A DNA stretch of 64,000 nt, from NCBI GenBank assembly GCA_001939145.1, contig LSRX01000663.1, positions 266,268 through 330,267 of the forward strand. Direction: 5' to 3'. The notes under the pieces were generated by a model. That model had not been told where the DNA came from. It made no database searches and saw only the letters and a list, made by a program, of their open reading frames with translations. Both the position numbers and the translations under genes were made by a program. The stretch is from Symbiodinium microadriaticum (lineage: Eukaryota; Sar; Dinophyceae; Suessiales; Symbiodiniaceae). Of the stretch, positions 28,704-41,760 are shown piece after piece (within the stretch, counting starts at the first letter, position 1; each line of letters starts with the position of its first letter).

Positions 28704-30536
28704 TCAGGTTGTGCTACAGGCCTCTATGCTGCAGTTCGGCGTCTGCAACTTCTCCTCCAAAGGCGAAACCTTCGACAAGCCGGCTTTGATGAGGGCTGCA
28801 CGGGGGTTTCATGTGAAACCTCCGGCGGAACACTACTTGCAGTTGGAAAATTAGGGCTTGGGGCTTAGGTTCAGAGTTTCGGGGTTCTGGGGGCTTTGAT
28901 CAAGGGTTGCAGGGTTTCTGTTTAGACCTCATCACGATCCTTCTTTCATACACCTCAAAGTCCGCAAGGTGGGGCCCTCGCAACTAGAATAGGGTTTTGG
29001 GGCCCCCACATAGTTTCATTGTAATAAGGACCTGTAGAAGCCGCCAGAACGACACCATCCCGAACAAGTTCATTCCAACCCCCGAGCAGCCGTGAAAAAA
29101 AAACGTCTCCCCAACTACCAAAATCAGCCCTCAAACCCAGATTAGGCTCTAGGGTTTAGGGTTTAGGCAGGCTTTGCTAAACCTTGAGCAGCAAACTCCC
29201 AACTACGCGAACCTCTATGAAGGAGATTCTCAATCTCAAGAGCAAATTCGCCTCTTGGGCTGCGCCGCCCCCAAAGGTGGCCCAGAAGGAACCACCACCA
29301 TCAGCGGCCATGAGCAACCTGGGCAATTCCAAACTCTGAATAATATCGGTACTCATTTAGGCCTCTACCTTAACCTAGTAGTATTCTCTAACTAAGGTTC
29401 CCTTTAGAATCCCTTGTGCCCACCCCCCCCCCCTTGAACCACCCTCGCTTCAGGTTCCTATAACTGATCATGTACGCAGCTCCAAGCCAAAGCCACACGG
29501 AACTAACCGTAACACCTTCAACTCTTACGTGCAAAAACAGGCCCCTCAGACCCTTAACTCCGAACACCTAGAACCCTGCACTCTTCATCCGGAAGTGTCC
29601 AGGACGCCCGGTTGCGGACTATCTATTCATCTATCGACCTATCTATCTGTCTATGCAGCTATCTAGTCGAGTTTAGTCTAAACAAATCCAATCCATGTAG
29701 CTTAAACTCGTCCAAACAGATCAAAACCAACCTAACCTAACCTAACCTGAACAAGTCTAATCTTATCCAACCTCATCTGACCTATCTCTCACATCGGTCA
29801 ATATTGCCTTCCGTATCTAAACTCAACTCTGTTAATTAATCTGTCTGTCGACCTTTCTATCTGTCTATCTCTCTGGCCTATCTGCCCGCTTGACTGCCTG
29901 CCTGCCTGTCTGTCTCTGTCTTTCCATATGTCTGTCTACTTGCCTGTGGCTCTATCTACCTATCTGTGCCGGGCATCCACCTATCTACCTGTTGGTGGAC
30001 ACCCTTGCCCCCCTTCCCGTTGCCTCAATCCACAGATGCCCCCTCCTTAAATCCCAAGGATTTGGAAGCCCCTTTGGTTGAGGAGTGCAGGTTTACAGCG
30101 TTCGGTCTTGAGGCTTTGGGCTTGGAATAAGAGGACACCAGCAAATCAAGCCGGGACACGGCAGGCGACGCGGCACGCTGGCCCAAACCCGTCCAGTTTT
30201 AACTGGATGGGGAGCTTAACCTCAAGCTCCCAAACCCTAAACCCTAAAGCACAACAGTGAAGTTTTAGCTTGGAGTCGCGAAGTTGCAAGGTCAGTCACA
30301 GGGCCTTGGACCCCAGGATCATTTGCCAGGGATGCTGTGTGGGTGCTGGTGGCTACGATAGTCCAAGCCCAAGCCCTGAACCCAAACCCACCACTGAAGT
30401 CACCAGCCGAGTTGGCTGCAAGAGGTTCAGCGGGCACGACTGCAAGCGTCGGAGGTCTTCTTGATTCAGGGTTTGGAGTGTCGGTGTGAAGCTCTGGAGT
30501 GCCACTGCTGGTCCAGTGTCAGTGCAAGTGCTCGTG

Positions 30537-30600
30537 CTATGTTGGTGCTGGTGCTACAGCATTGAATACGTGTATGGTTTCCGAAGATGTCGGCAACGAG
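30537..30600 (-). CDS. Candidate exon (LVADIFGNHTRIQC)
   Basis: After CCCGAAG the minus strand reads LVADIFGNHTRIQC; a donor GTAGCACC follows, or the frame continues open (NIARALALTLDQQW) to about 30480. Function unrecognised; borders approximate. Confidence 0.3.
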
Positions 30601-30988
30601 CTTCGGGTAGGATTCATGCTAGGCCGCTAGGCTTCAAGGGTACATCTACAGCCACCCCCAAGCTCTACGCTAAACCCCTAGACCCTAAACCCCAAACCCT
30701 CATTCAGTACCCTAAACCCCTAAACGCCTAGACCCTAAACCCTAAACCCTCATTCTGTACCCGAAACGCCTAAACGCCTAGACCCTAAACCCTAAACCCT
30801 CGTTTAGTACTCGGGTTTGGGCTTGGGGTTCCCAGCCCCAAGCGGGACTCGACCACAGAATCGGGGCGGGGGTTTCGGCCTTAGAGTTTAGGGTTTAGGG
30901 TCTTTAGGGTTTAGGGTTTTGGGTTTAAGGTTTAGGGCTTTTAGGGTTTAGGGTTTAGAGGGTTCGGGCCACTGGTTGAAGGAAACTA

Positions 30989-31081
30989 CAGGTGGGGAGT
31001 TTAGGGTATATAGGGCTTCAATAAGGCTTCTATAAGGTATATAGACCTTCTCAGGCTCCTATAAAGGTAACTACCCACCTG
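30989..31081. mobile_element. Family I element (CAGGTGGGGAGTTTAGGGTATATAG)
   Basis: 93 bp, ends CAGGTGGGGAGTT / GGTAACTACCCACCTG. Second copy at 36219-36302. Confidence 0.8.
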
Positions 31082-33190
31082 AAAAATGTCCTAGACACTG
31101 GGGCTAGGGCGTAGGGCTCAGGGCTTGCGGTTTCGAGTTTCGGGCTTAGGGGATTAGAGCTTGGTGGTTTAGGGATTCGGGCTTAGGGCTTAGGGCCTAC
31201 ATAGGGTCCGGGGTTTAGGGCTTGGGGGTTGAGGCACTAATTATGGTGGTGGCCTCAGGGTTCAGCCATGGGGTCTACGAAAAAGCTTGTTACAAAAAGC
31301 GGGTTTTCGACATAAGGATGTAGGGTCCCAGCTGTAGCTTTCAACTTTGGTGCTCATCAAAAATCCATAAAAAGCAATGGACGCGGGAGTTCAGATGAGC
31401 TCAGGAGGGTTAGGTTTCAGGGTTTAGGGTTTAGGTTTTAGGGTAGGGTTTAGGGTTTAGGGGAGTCCGAACCTCAAAGCCCACAGCTTTTTGGCGGCGA
31501 TTGCTCAGCAAGTCTACCACCGTGAGACTTCATCTCCATGTAGGCAGCAGAGTGCAATCATGCCATTCCGAAGATCCAAGACCCGTTTATGCCAAAAGGA
31601 CTCAGGACTTAGCATTGTAGGTTTCAGGGCTTTTTAAGGGTGCTGTGGAATTGCGGGCCTTGTGTGTTTAAAGCCTCTGAAACCCTGAATATAAATTATA
31701 AGGGCAAACCCTAAACCCTAAACCCTAAAACCCTGAACCCTATAAGGACATTGAAAGCATGGCACCCGTGTGACAGAGCTTCCCTTCGCATAGACCTTGA
31801 TTCATGCGATCCCTGCTACAAGCCACTCCAAGACTGTGATCGGTGTATATTTTTTTATGGTTTAAGGGTTTAGGGTGAAGTGCAAGGCATACTTCCTAAA
31901 CCTTCCAGCACCTCGCAAAGCAACACTTGAGAACCCGAACCGTTTCAAATTCCCATTGGAGCCAAGCGAAAGGCATAAGAACCCCCTAACACTCCAAGGA
32001 ACTACTGAGAAGAACTGCATGAACCCCCCAAGAACCCGATAAATTTCTGGAACCCCAAGCAGCAAGCCTCTTAACCCTAAACCATGAAGAAAGAACCATC
32101 GAAACCTCCTCATATCGCATTACAGCCTGACAACCTGGAGCCTAATTTCCTTAACGCAAAACCATGTAAAACATTCCCAAACAAGCCTCAACAAATCCGG
32201 AATCAACCCCAAATCACCCTAAACTCCTAAACCCGGAATCAACCCCAAATCAGACCCCTTGATGTCTTTAGATCGCACTCTCTGCGAAGAGCGACTCCCT
32301 AGGGAAGCGCAGCTCTCAAGAGACCGCTCATGCTCTGGCTTTATTGTTGTAGTCTGCATGGGGTTTAGGGTCTAGGGGTTTAGGGCTTATAAGGGTTTAG
32401 GGTTTGGGGTTTGGGGTTTAGGGTGTGTAACGAAAGAAGCTGCAGTTCACTTCTGTTTAAGCGGGTTTCCTTGACTTAGCTATTTCGAGTTGGTTGTTCT
32501 GCTGGGTTAGGGTGGAATGCAAGGCTTCCGCGGATGTACAGCTCGGCGTCGTTTCGTATTGCGGGGAGGGGATGAGGGCTGAAAGGCTGGAGCTTGTAGA
32601 GTGTGTGTGGTTGTGAGGATTGGGTTTACGGTTTCGGAGTTTTGGGTTTAGGGGTTTAGGGTTTACGGGTTTAGGGTTTAGGGGTTGGGATGGAAGGTTC
32701 AGGCAATATTTCTATAGCGTACCTTAGGCAATCGCAGGACAAGAAATCTCCTCACCTGATCTCACCTTGAAAATGCAGACATATTAGACCCTGAGCCCTA
32801 AAGCCTAAAACCTAAGCCCTAAACCCCAAAGCCTGAACCCTTATCGATAGCCGTTCAATTAACTTATGACTCGGCCAAGACTTTCGGCTCTTTGGCAGGA
32901 GCCCTCTGTGTGGGCCCCTTTCGAGGAGTACCATTTACTGTGTATTGTGTGTTTAGCTTAGGGTTCAGGGTTTAGGGTTTCGGGTTTCGGGTTTAGGGTT
33001 TCGGGTTTGTGGTGCTCCGGGTTTAAAGCTCCGATAGCCAGAGACGCTAGGCCCAAACACCCCGAAACCCCGAAACCCTAAACCCGAAACCCTAAACCCG
33101 AAACCCTAAATTCACAACAAGGCAATCAGAACCCGCAGAACCAGCATAGGTATATGGCTCTCTGCGACGCCTGTTTCCGCAAATCCAAAC

Positions 33191-33290
33191 GGGGGTTTCC
33201 GAAAATAGGGAACCCTGATATGGTACCCCAAATAGTAGGATCCTTATTATAAGGGCCCCAAAATAAGGTACCCTAACTATCGGAAACTCT
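33191..33290. mobile_element. Family G inverted-repeat element
   Basis: 100 bp copy. Confidence 0.85.
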
Positions 33291-34453
33291 CAAACATCGA
33301 CCTCGCCGAGTCACCTTGCTACACGTGTAAGTATCTGGGCCGCTCAAAATACTCCCGGAGATTGGCCTGCAAGTGGTGGTTGTCCTGCAGATGCGCTTCG
33401 AGACCGGGGATGGCTATAGAGTTCCGAGGGTTGGGCGTTTCAGAGCCTTAGGGCCTTATGGCTTCAACCCTTTTAGTTTTAAATGTTTGGGCGGCTTTGA
33501 GCTTGAAGTTCGCCAGACCCCTCAACTTCCCCTCACTAGGAACCCTTATTTTTGAGAAACCTCTTGGAAATGAGTGGCGTTTTCAGCAGTTATCGGGGTT
33601 TCCGGCGAGGCGCCTCAGGAAATACTCAAGGTCTACTGCCCAGACCCGTTCCTGGAGCACATTTTGGGGGTACCTTCGTTTCTTCTTAGAGCATCCCAAC
33701 AATAAAAACAAGTTATTCTAAAGCCTATAGCTTGGGTACTGTCCCCCATACAGTAACAGTCTATGTTAGGGCTACTATTAAGGGCCGTAGATATCCCTAT
33801 TATGAGTATTACTCAACTGTTGCTGAGTGGGAGCAGTATCCAACCTATAGGGCCTTTGGGATCCTTGTTGGGGTTACCTTGTGGGATTCTAAATACGAGC
33901 CACAAGAAGGAACTATATACAATGGAGCCTATGGCTAGAAGGGTCTATAGATGCAACGCCATAGCTACCCTAAGCCCTACACCCCTATGAACCCTAAACC
34001 CTAAACCGCCATAAACTACAGTATGGAGTCTCTGCGCGAGCTTGTGATGGCTACTTCTGGTGAATGGAACGGATGCTCATCTCAGTGGCTGGGTACTCTC
34101 GCCCAACCAGGATATCCTTTTAAAGTATAGTAGGGTTATATATATATATATAACCCTTTATATTATTAGGGTTATATACCATAAGCCCCAAAAGGTTGAG
34201 GTTGAAGGTTACTTAATCAGCTACTAAGTCATTACAATGATGATTTAAAAGTGTGCTTCCAAGGAACTTACGCATGAAGGCTTTCGTGAAATGTGGAGTT
34301 GAGACTCCTGCGGGAGAGTGCCGCAACCAGAGGGTCCTTAAGCTGAGACTTTCCGAATTTCCTCTGGCAGTCATGGGTTTAGGGGTGCATGGGTTTAGGG
34401 ATTTAGGGGTATAGGGATCATGGGTTTAGGGGTTTAGGGGTTTGAGAATAAAC

Positions 34454-34607
34454 TGGTCAGTTTTCTTGCCTCTGCGGGAGTTCGAGGTGTGCCGAAGTCA
34501 ACTTCGAATTTAGCCGCGACCCCGAAGTCTGGGGGTATGCGCACATAGACGAGATAGTTGTCTGCCTTTCCCGTGAAGCCGGAGTGGGGATCGACGCCAG
34601 GGCGTCC
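34454..34607 (-). CDS. Candidate 51-codon exon (GFTGKADNYLVYVRIPPDF)
   Basis: Begins at TTTGAG|GGACGC right after an inverted-repeat element and stays open 51 codons to donor A|GTTTAT. Contains GFTGKADNYLVYVRIPPDFG and FEVDFGTPRTPAEARKL. One of the most protein-like segments in the window. A 27-base partner exon lies just beyond the element at complement(34737..34763). Family unrecognised. Confidence 0.5.
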
Positions 34608-34616
34608 CTCAAAGAA

Positions 34617-34726
34617 CCCAGAGAGCCCAATACCCCCTCAATTAAGGAATATACCTTAAATCATAACATTAAGGCCCCTATACTTTAAGGTAAATGCCTT
34701 ATTTAAGGGGTATTGGGATTTCCGGG
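34617..34726. mobile_element. Family A element forming most of a predicted intron
   Basis: 110 bp flanked by AA/AA; fills 110 of the 129 bases between the candidate exons at 34607 and 34737. Confidence 0.85.
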
Positions 34727-34736
34727 AAATGCCCAC

Positions 34737-34763
34737 CCTTCTCAGGATCAGCATAGAGCTGTC
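34737..34763 (-). CDS. Candidate short exon upstream of an element intron
   Basis: 27 bases between CAACGCAG and donor AGG|GTGGGC, in phase with 34607. In this frame it reads DSSMLILRR; a competing frame reads GQLYADPEK. The intron between (34608-34736) is 129 bases, of which 110 are the element. Confidence 0.3.
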
Positions 34764-35879
34764 CTGCGTTGTGACCGCGACCTGGCCTCAACCCTAAACC
34801 CTCAACCCTAAACCCGAAAAGGCCTCAAAACTCCATGAGGTTACAACCACGAACACGAGAGTCCTGACCCCCACCAAAAGGACCAAAACCCGCATGCTGT
34901 CTACATCAAAATCCAAAGGTTTAGGGTTCAGCGTTCAGGGTTCAGGGCTTAGGGTTTCGGAAGCACAACACACAAACCTGTAAACGTTGGGACCATAGTA
35001 ACCCTGAGCCCCAAATTCTCAAACTGTCATACCAAACCACTGAACTCAAAAAAACTTTGATGCCCTATACACCTTCACATCACACGACTCTGAAGTGCTA
35101 GGTCGTTCCTTGTATGCTTAGGGCTCCGGGATTTAAGGTTCATGGCGTCTAGAGTTCAGACAATTTTATGGGCGGGTTTAGGGACTAAGGCAGAGGATTT
35201 AGGGTGCGTGTGTGAGCGTGTCTGGTGATCAGAAACAGCGCCCGAAGTTTTTGCCACATGCGAAGCCTTTATCCTGATCTCCCATGCGTCTTTGCACCCC
35301 TAAACCCTCAACCCTAAATCCTAAACCCTAAAGCGGACACACCCTCATGCCACTGCGTATGTTTACGGTTGAGGGTTGTGGTCGTAGGGGTTAGTTCAAA
35401 GGTTAGGTGGTTTAGGGTCTACTGCAATGTGACTGGCTGCTTCAGGCCTTGCTTTGTGCGCCTGCGTGAGTGCTCAGGGTTTAGGCTAGGGTTGAGTTTT
35501 CCCGTCCTTTGCAAAAAGAACATGGTGCCGCCCGTTCCACCTGCACTGAGGTGCAGCTGCAATGGTTCTTGGTACCCCAGCACGAATCGCTCCACCCCCA
35601 AATGTAAACGATGGACATTGGGGCCCGTATAAAGCCTATAATTACAATGGGTTTTGGGGTATATGAGATACTATAACTATATCGGGAATTCCCTTAATAA
35701 GGATGGTAATACAGATCCCGATATGAAGGTCCTTAGGGAAAATCGTTGTAGTCGACGTAGAGAACCTAACGCCTGCCCGCCTGTCCTTTGCGAATTGATC
35801 TCGACGACTGCAGCTGCTACGATGCCCCTGATCACGCTCTGCAGAGCGTCCACAACTGTATTCCAGAATGCAGGGGAAC

Positions 35880-35968
35880 TGTTGAATCTTGTCCGCGGCC
35901 CTGTGCTTGCAAGTGTTGGCCGCCCTGATGCATAGGCTCAGTGCCACACCATATGATCTGTCCTGAAC
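35880..35968 (-). CDS. Candidate exon (YGVALSLCIRAANTCKHRA)
   Basis: Begins GAAGAG|GTTCAGG at the edge of a double inverted-repeat element. It reads VQDRSYGVALSLCIRAANT, then CKHRAADKIQ to donor CA|GTTCCC. Another frame just below (FWNTVVDALQSVIRGIVAAA, about 35765-35885) is also strikingly open, so this locus probably holds two exons or a longer one. Confidence 0.4.
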
Positions 35969-35973
35969 CTCTT

Positions 35974-36144
35974 CCCAGAGAGCCCAATACCCCTTAATTA
36001 AGGAATATACCTTAAATCATAATATGAAAGCCCCTATAGTTTAAGGTATATTCCTTAATTAAGGAATATACCTTAAATTATAGGGGCCTTAATCTTATGA
36101 TTTAAGGTATACTCCTTAATTAAGGGGTATTTGGGCTCTCTGGG
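35974..36144. mobile_element. Double Family A element
   Basis: 171 bp with one pair of outer ends but two inner TTAAGGAATATACC/GGTATATTCCTTAA arm sets in tandem, as if the core had duplicated. Fills the predicted intron 35969-36147. Confidence 0.85.
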
Positions 36145-36147
36145 GAC

Positions 36148-36171
36148 GAAAGCCAGCATCGATGGAGGAGC
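36148..36171 (-). CDS. Candidate 24-base exon (APPSMLAF)
   Basis: GTTCCAG acceptor, eight codons APPSMLAF, donor TTC|GTCCCC whose GT is 3 bases from the element. In phase 0 with 35968 on the other side of the double element. Confidence 0.25.
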
Positions 36172-36218
36172 CTGGAACGAATCCCACGATCTAATCTGTT
36201 CGTTTAAAAGGAACCTGC

Positions 36219-36302
36219 AGGTGGGGAGTTTAGGGTATATAGGGCGCCTATAAGGCTTCTATAAGGGTATATAGAGCTCCTATAACGGTAACTACCCACC
36301 TG
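36219..36302. mobile_element. Family I inverted-repeat element
   Basis: 84 bp copy of the element at 30989. Confidence 0.8.
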
Positions 36303-38132
36303 AGAATGTCTCAGATCGTGGTCTCCGATCCGATCCGATACGATCTTGGCAGGAAGATGAGCTCCTCGCAGAGGGTCGTTCACGTACAGCCTGATGAATT
36401 CCTCGTAGTGTCGCAAACCTTAGGTGGTGTGCCTTTCCAGGGGCGAAAGACTTCCCAAAGCCCTACACCCTAAACCCTAAACCCCTAAACCCTAATCCCA
36501 AAGCCCTACACCCTCTATCAAACCCTGGCAGCCCCAACAAAGCTCTCCAAAGCCAGTGGTAAACGCCCGCCCAGAAGGAAGGTTTTCTTTTCAGGGGCTT
36601 ACATCATGCTCTAAACCCTAAACCTTCAAAGGACACCTAAAGTCTACGTGGAACCGAATCCTTAAAAGGACCCCTAAAACCATCTGAGCCCTAAATAACC
36701 CTAAACCCTACGCCCCGACCTCTATGGATCCTATAAATCCCTATAAAACGCCCTATAAGCCATCATAAACCCTAAACCTATAATCCCAAAGCACCTCAAA
36801 AGAGCCCTGAACCCTTGAGCGAGATCGCCGGTCTCAGCAGAAACTCTTTTGGGCTTTAGGGCTTTTTAGGGCTTCGTGTTTAGGGTTTAGGGATTTAGGG
36901 GGTTAGGGCTTTCGGGCTTTAGGGCAGTAGGGTGTGTAAAGGGATCCTTGATAAGGGATCTTTAACGGGGTTTTCAAAGGATCTATAGGGTTTAGGGCGG
37001 CTCTGGGGGTTTTTAGGGTTTTAGGGCTTAGGATTTTAGGTCTTTAGGATATGTTTTTACATTTTTATTGAAGCCTCTTGTTCCTCAGCTGGTTGGCCAA
37101 TGTCAAGAAAGCCAAGTTAGGTCTTAGGGTTTAGAATTTAGGGTCTAGGCTTCAGGGTCCAGGGTTTTGGGTCTGGAGTTTGGGGTTTAGGGGTTTAGGG
37201 TTAGTTTCAGAAAGGTACCAAACGCAACTCTCCCAAAGCAACGGACCCTAAACCCTCTACCCTACACTCTTAAACTCTAAACAGCCTTCTCCAGTCGAAG
37301 ATGGGACCCGACAACTCGCAGTTTCCGCATCCTAAACTCTAGCCCGAATGTAGGTGCCTTAATGACTAGAATAGGGGTGTGGGGTTTTTGGTACGATACT
37401 TACAGTAAGGAAACCCGCAAACTACTTTGGGTAATTATTTAAGCTTCTATACTATGCACCCAAACCCTGAGCCCCTACACTGCAGCTCCAAATCCTGAAA
37501 CTCTGACCTGGGGCCTTCACAACGAGCACAGGGTTTGGGACATGTGATTGGCTTATGTAATGATCCCAGGGCAATAGTACCTCCGCAGCAAACGCCGTGT
37601 TTCGAACTAGGGTTTAGGGTTTAGGGTTTCGCAGCTAGGCTAAACCCTAAACCCTAAACCTTAACATCCTGAACTCTAACCCCTGAAACCCTACATCCTA
37701 AAACCTAAACCCTGAAAACCCTAAATCCTAAACCTAAAGACCCTAAATCCTGAACCCTAGACCCACTGTCAGACAGTGCTTGCGAGCCTTGTCTCTCGCA
37801 GCTCCGACTGCGTTAACTTGGGAGCTGAGTAGCTCCTGCCGTGCGATGACAACTTGCGCTAAGTTTACTCGGCAGGTTTAGGGTTTAGGGGCTTAGGGGC
37901 TTAGGGTTCACGGGTTTAGGGTTCTAGGGTTTAGGGGTTTAGGGGTTTGGAGTTTAGGGGTTTAGGGATTTAGAGTGTCAGAGACTGCAGGGTCTTTTTT
38001 TAGTTTTGTGAGCGGCTCATGTTCAGGCTCGGGTGCTCGATTCTGGTACTGTCACAAGGAGGTTTAGGGTTTGGGGTTTAGGGTTTAGGGTTTTGGGTTT
38101 AGGGAGGTTTAGGGTTTGGGGTATGTTATCGT

Positions 38133-38239
38133 ACCCATAGGCTCCCAAGTAGTTCTTCATGTTCCTTTTTTTTTGTGGTTTAGATTTAGAATCCTATAAG
38201 GTAATCCCAAAAAGGAAGTACTCGGGAGCCTATGTGTAG
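38133..38239. mobile_element. Family D inverted-repeat element
   Basis: About 107 bp, TACCCATAGGCTCCCAAGTAG to CTCGGGAGCCTATGTGTA. Confidence 0.75.
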
Positions 38240-38481
38240 AGACATACTATATAAAAGCCCTCAGGAATTATGTCAGTTTAGGGTCTAGGGTTTCGGGTTT
38301 AGGGTGTGGGCCCGATATCTGAGATGGATTGGGCGACCAGCAGCACCAGTGCCCGACTTGAACTGAGGACGTTGGCTTCAACATTCCTTGCGCTTTGAGC
38401 TCGCGGTGACACTTTTATCTCTGCTGGTAACTATGGCAGGCCCCTAAACTTGCTAAGGACGCCCTAAAGAACACTACTAAT

Positions 38482-38570
38482 GTTGATGATATAAATCCAG
38501 CATGACCTTAAGGATCCTAAACTATGGGAGTTATGGTATATTCCTTATTGTGGGGCAATCATCAACCGTA
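38482..38570. mobile_element. Family H inverted-repeat element, diverged
   Basis: TTGATGATATAAATCCAGCATGACC left arm; right arm reduced to GGGGCAATCATCAAC. Confidence 0.7.
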
Positions 38571-38629
38571 GTAACTGTGATAGGCCCCCGTTTTTCGGCT
38601 AAACAGCCCGACGGCCGAAGGCCTTAATG

Positions 38630-38985
38630 TATGTAGGGGCCTTTAAAACAGGGTTTTGGGGGGTATAGGGTTTAGGGTTTTGGGTTTAGGGTTTTGGGGT
38701 ATATTATAGGTTAGGGTTTTGGGAGTATGTCTATAATATATCTATAATATAAGGAACCCCTTAAAAGAGTATAGGTAACGTAGGGGCTTTAAATAGGGTT
38801 TTGGGGTATATTATGCTATATCTATAATATAAGGAACACCTTAAAAGACTGTAGGTAATGTAGGGGCCTTAAATAGGGTTTTGGGGGGGGTATATAGGTT
38901 AGGGTTTAAGCTTTAGGGTTATACTATATCTATCATATAAGGAACCCCTTAAAAGAGTATAGGTAATGATTAAGGCCCCCTGTAT
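38630..38985. repeat. Three to four tandem copies of an element-derived unit
   Basis: A unit of about 80-110 bp (GTAGGGGCCTTxAAxAGGGTTTTGGGG ... TATAATATAAGGAACCCCTTAAAAGAGTATAGGTAATG) repeats with TTTAGGG-like inserts between. Non-coding. Confidence 0.75.
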
Positions 38986-40514
38986 TAAGCCCTAAACCCA
39001 ATTAGAAATAGTATTATTCGGATCCAGATAAAGCGCAATAAGCACCCAAGGCTTTTTAAGGCTGGTAAACGAACCTAAAACCGTAAACCCAAGACCCTAA
39101 ACCCTAAAGGCCCTAAAGGCCCTACGCCCTAAAGCCCCAAACCCTAAAACCCTAAACCCTAAAACGCTAAGGCCCTACACACTAAAACCCTAAAACCCTA
39201 AACCCCAAAAGTCTAAACCCTACAAATCCTAAAACCCTAAAACCCTAAACCCTAAAAGTCTAACCCCTCAAACCCTAAGGAAAAGTATTAAGCCGGCCTT
39301 GAGAGCTTCAGCAGCTTGTCGAAGTTCGCAGTAAACATCGGCGAAAGTTCCATCTCGGCCGGAGCTTGGGGTCTAGGATTTTAGGTTTTTGGGGTTTTGG
39401 GTTTAGGGTTTACTTGGGTTGTTTTAAGGCCTTCGGGGTTTTTGGGATTTAGGCGGGTTTAGGGATTTTAGGGTCTTAGTTGCTGAGCTCACAAGCATTA
39501 AAACTGTACACTTTCAGTTCTATAAGGGATCATCTTATCCCAAAAAGTTGAAGGTGCACTCATTCAGCTACTAAAGGGTTTAAGACCCTCGGTCGACGTG
39601 CTTTGTGGCTTCAGGGGCTTAAGGGTTGAAGGGCTGAGGGGTTTAGAGGATAGGGGCTTAGGGGTTTAGGGACTTTAGGGTTCAGGGTTTAGGGGTTTAA
39701 GGGTTTATAGGGTTTAGGGTTTTGGGTTTAGGAGCTTCGGGTTTATGAGTTTCTTGTGCGGTTGGAGGGAGCTGCTTGAGACCGGTGGTTGAGATTTAGG
39801 GTTGCCTGTTAGTTCAAGGACTTTGTGAGGGTTCAAAGGGTTTTGGCAACTATGGTTCTGTTGTTACAGAGTCTTAAATGATTAGACTGGGCGCTTGAAG
39901 TCTGTACAGATAGAATAAAGAACCCTAGAATCCCTAGAAATATAAGTGATACTTTTGCAAGGTGTTATCAGGGTTTGGTCGGGGTCCTAGCAGGTTCTTA
40001 TTTTGGCTTTCATGAGGAAATGGTAGAAGGGCCCTGAACCGTAAACCGTAAACCCTATAAGACTTGTTGCTTTAAGGGCGGTGCTCCCTTCCTTCGGTTG
40101 TAGAGAGTCCTCAGACTTTTCTGAACACGGACTTGCAGCGCTTGATTCCGTTCTGAGTCGGATTTAAGATAACCTAGAGTATAATACGGTTTGAGATTTT
40201 GTTTAGGGCTTGGGGTGGCGCAGCAGGTTTTCGTTTTGGATCCAGGAATTCGGAACTCAGGGCTTGCCTTTTCGATCGGATCGAGCATCTGGGGCTTAAG
40301 GGCCTAGGGCCGGGTTCAATATCAGTGTCAACCTGGAGTAATTTGGGACCCTGTTGCCCATCCGCTCAGGCTAGGCGAACCTTAAACCCTATAAACCCTA
40401 TAAGCCCTATAAGCCCAGAAGCCCTATAAGCCCTAAACCTTAAACCGTGGCTCCAAGGCCTATCCTGCTTGTGCATCTGAAGCACCGTCGACAAAGGCTC
40501 CAAAGGCCAAGCGA

Positions 40515-40617
40515 TGGGTAGTTCTCTAAATTAGGGTCCCTTTCTGGGTCCCCAATAGAGTACGGCACCCTTAGAAAAAAGACCCCTAAAAGGGATCCTA
40601 ATTCAGAGAACGACCCC
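40515..40617. mobile_element. Family B inverted-repeat element
   Basis: About 103 bp, TGGGTAGTTCTCTAAATT start and TTCAGAGAACGACCC end. Confidence 0.8.
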
Positions 40618-41604
40618 TATACACCTTACAGAAACCCTCTAGAAGCCCTTATAAATCGGGCCTTCAAACCTATAAGGGGCCCTAACTTACCCTAAACTCT
40701 AAACCCTTAAAGCCCTAAACCCTAAACCCTAAACTCCTAAACCCTGAACCCTAAACTCCTAAACCCTAAGCCCTAAACCCTAAACCCTATGCCCAAATGA
40801 TGGCAAAGCCGTCCATCTCGACTCCCGGAGTCTCCTGAAGATCCTCTTCAGGGCTTAGGGCTTATAGGGCTTAGGGCCTAGGGTTTAGAGCTTGTAGGGC
40901 TTGTAGGGTTTATAGGGTTTGGGGCTTTCAGGGTTTAGGGCATTTAAGGTTTATAGGGTTTCGGGCTTGTAGGGTTTAGGGTTTAGGGTTTAGAGGCCTT
41001 AGGGCTTATAGGGCTTGGGGCCTCGGGTTTAGGGCTTACAGGGCTTAGGGTTTGGGTGATGGCATTCAGGAAGTGCTTCGTAGGAGACATCGGCACCCTA
41101 ACCTCCTAAACCCTAAAAACCCCTAAACCCCTAAACCCTAAGCCCGGTCCTAGAGATGGAAAGATCGAAGAAGCGCTTTTTTCGGGGGCTTCCGAGGCTT
41201 GCCATCTTAGAATGCTGGGAACAGCCCCAAACCCTAAACCATGCATCCCGCACCGCGCTGAATCCTGAGCGTCACACCCTGAAAACCGCAACCCTAGCCA
41301 AGGCCAAACCCCAAATCCTGACTTCCAAACCCCACCAATAGTTGCTCAGCTACCGCTTGATTCGGGAAGGATTGCATGCGCGCGAGAGGGTTATAGGCTG
41401 TAGTATAAATCTAGATAAACATAGGGCTACAGGGTATACCTGACCTCAGACGCAAGATCATCGAGACAGCCCGAAATTCTTATGTATACCTTAGTGGTGA
41501 AAGCCACGAATAAAACCCTTTAAAGGAACACTAAACCCCAAATCGTAAGCCCTAAACCCTAAACCCGCAGTGTCTCCGCAGGTTTAAACATTCCTACAAT
41601 AGTG

Positions 41605-41704
41605 GTGATGATAGAAACCCTGCATTGCCCATAATAAGGAATCTACCATAATTCCCCTTGTTTAGGGTCCTTAAGGTCATGCTACGGAATTTTGCATCAT
41701 CAAC
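41605..41704. mobile_element. Family H inverted-repeat element
   Basis: 100 bp copy, CCCATAATAAGGAATCTACC core. Confidence 0.8.
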
Positions 41705-41760
41705 AGTAGTGGCGCTCCGTGCTTGCAAATCTATTGCAACTATGAAGGCCCCTACAATAT

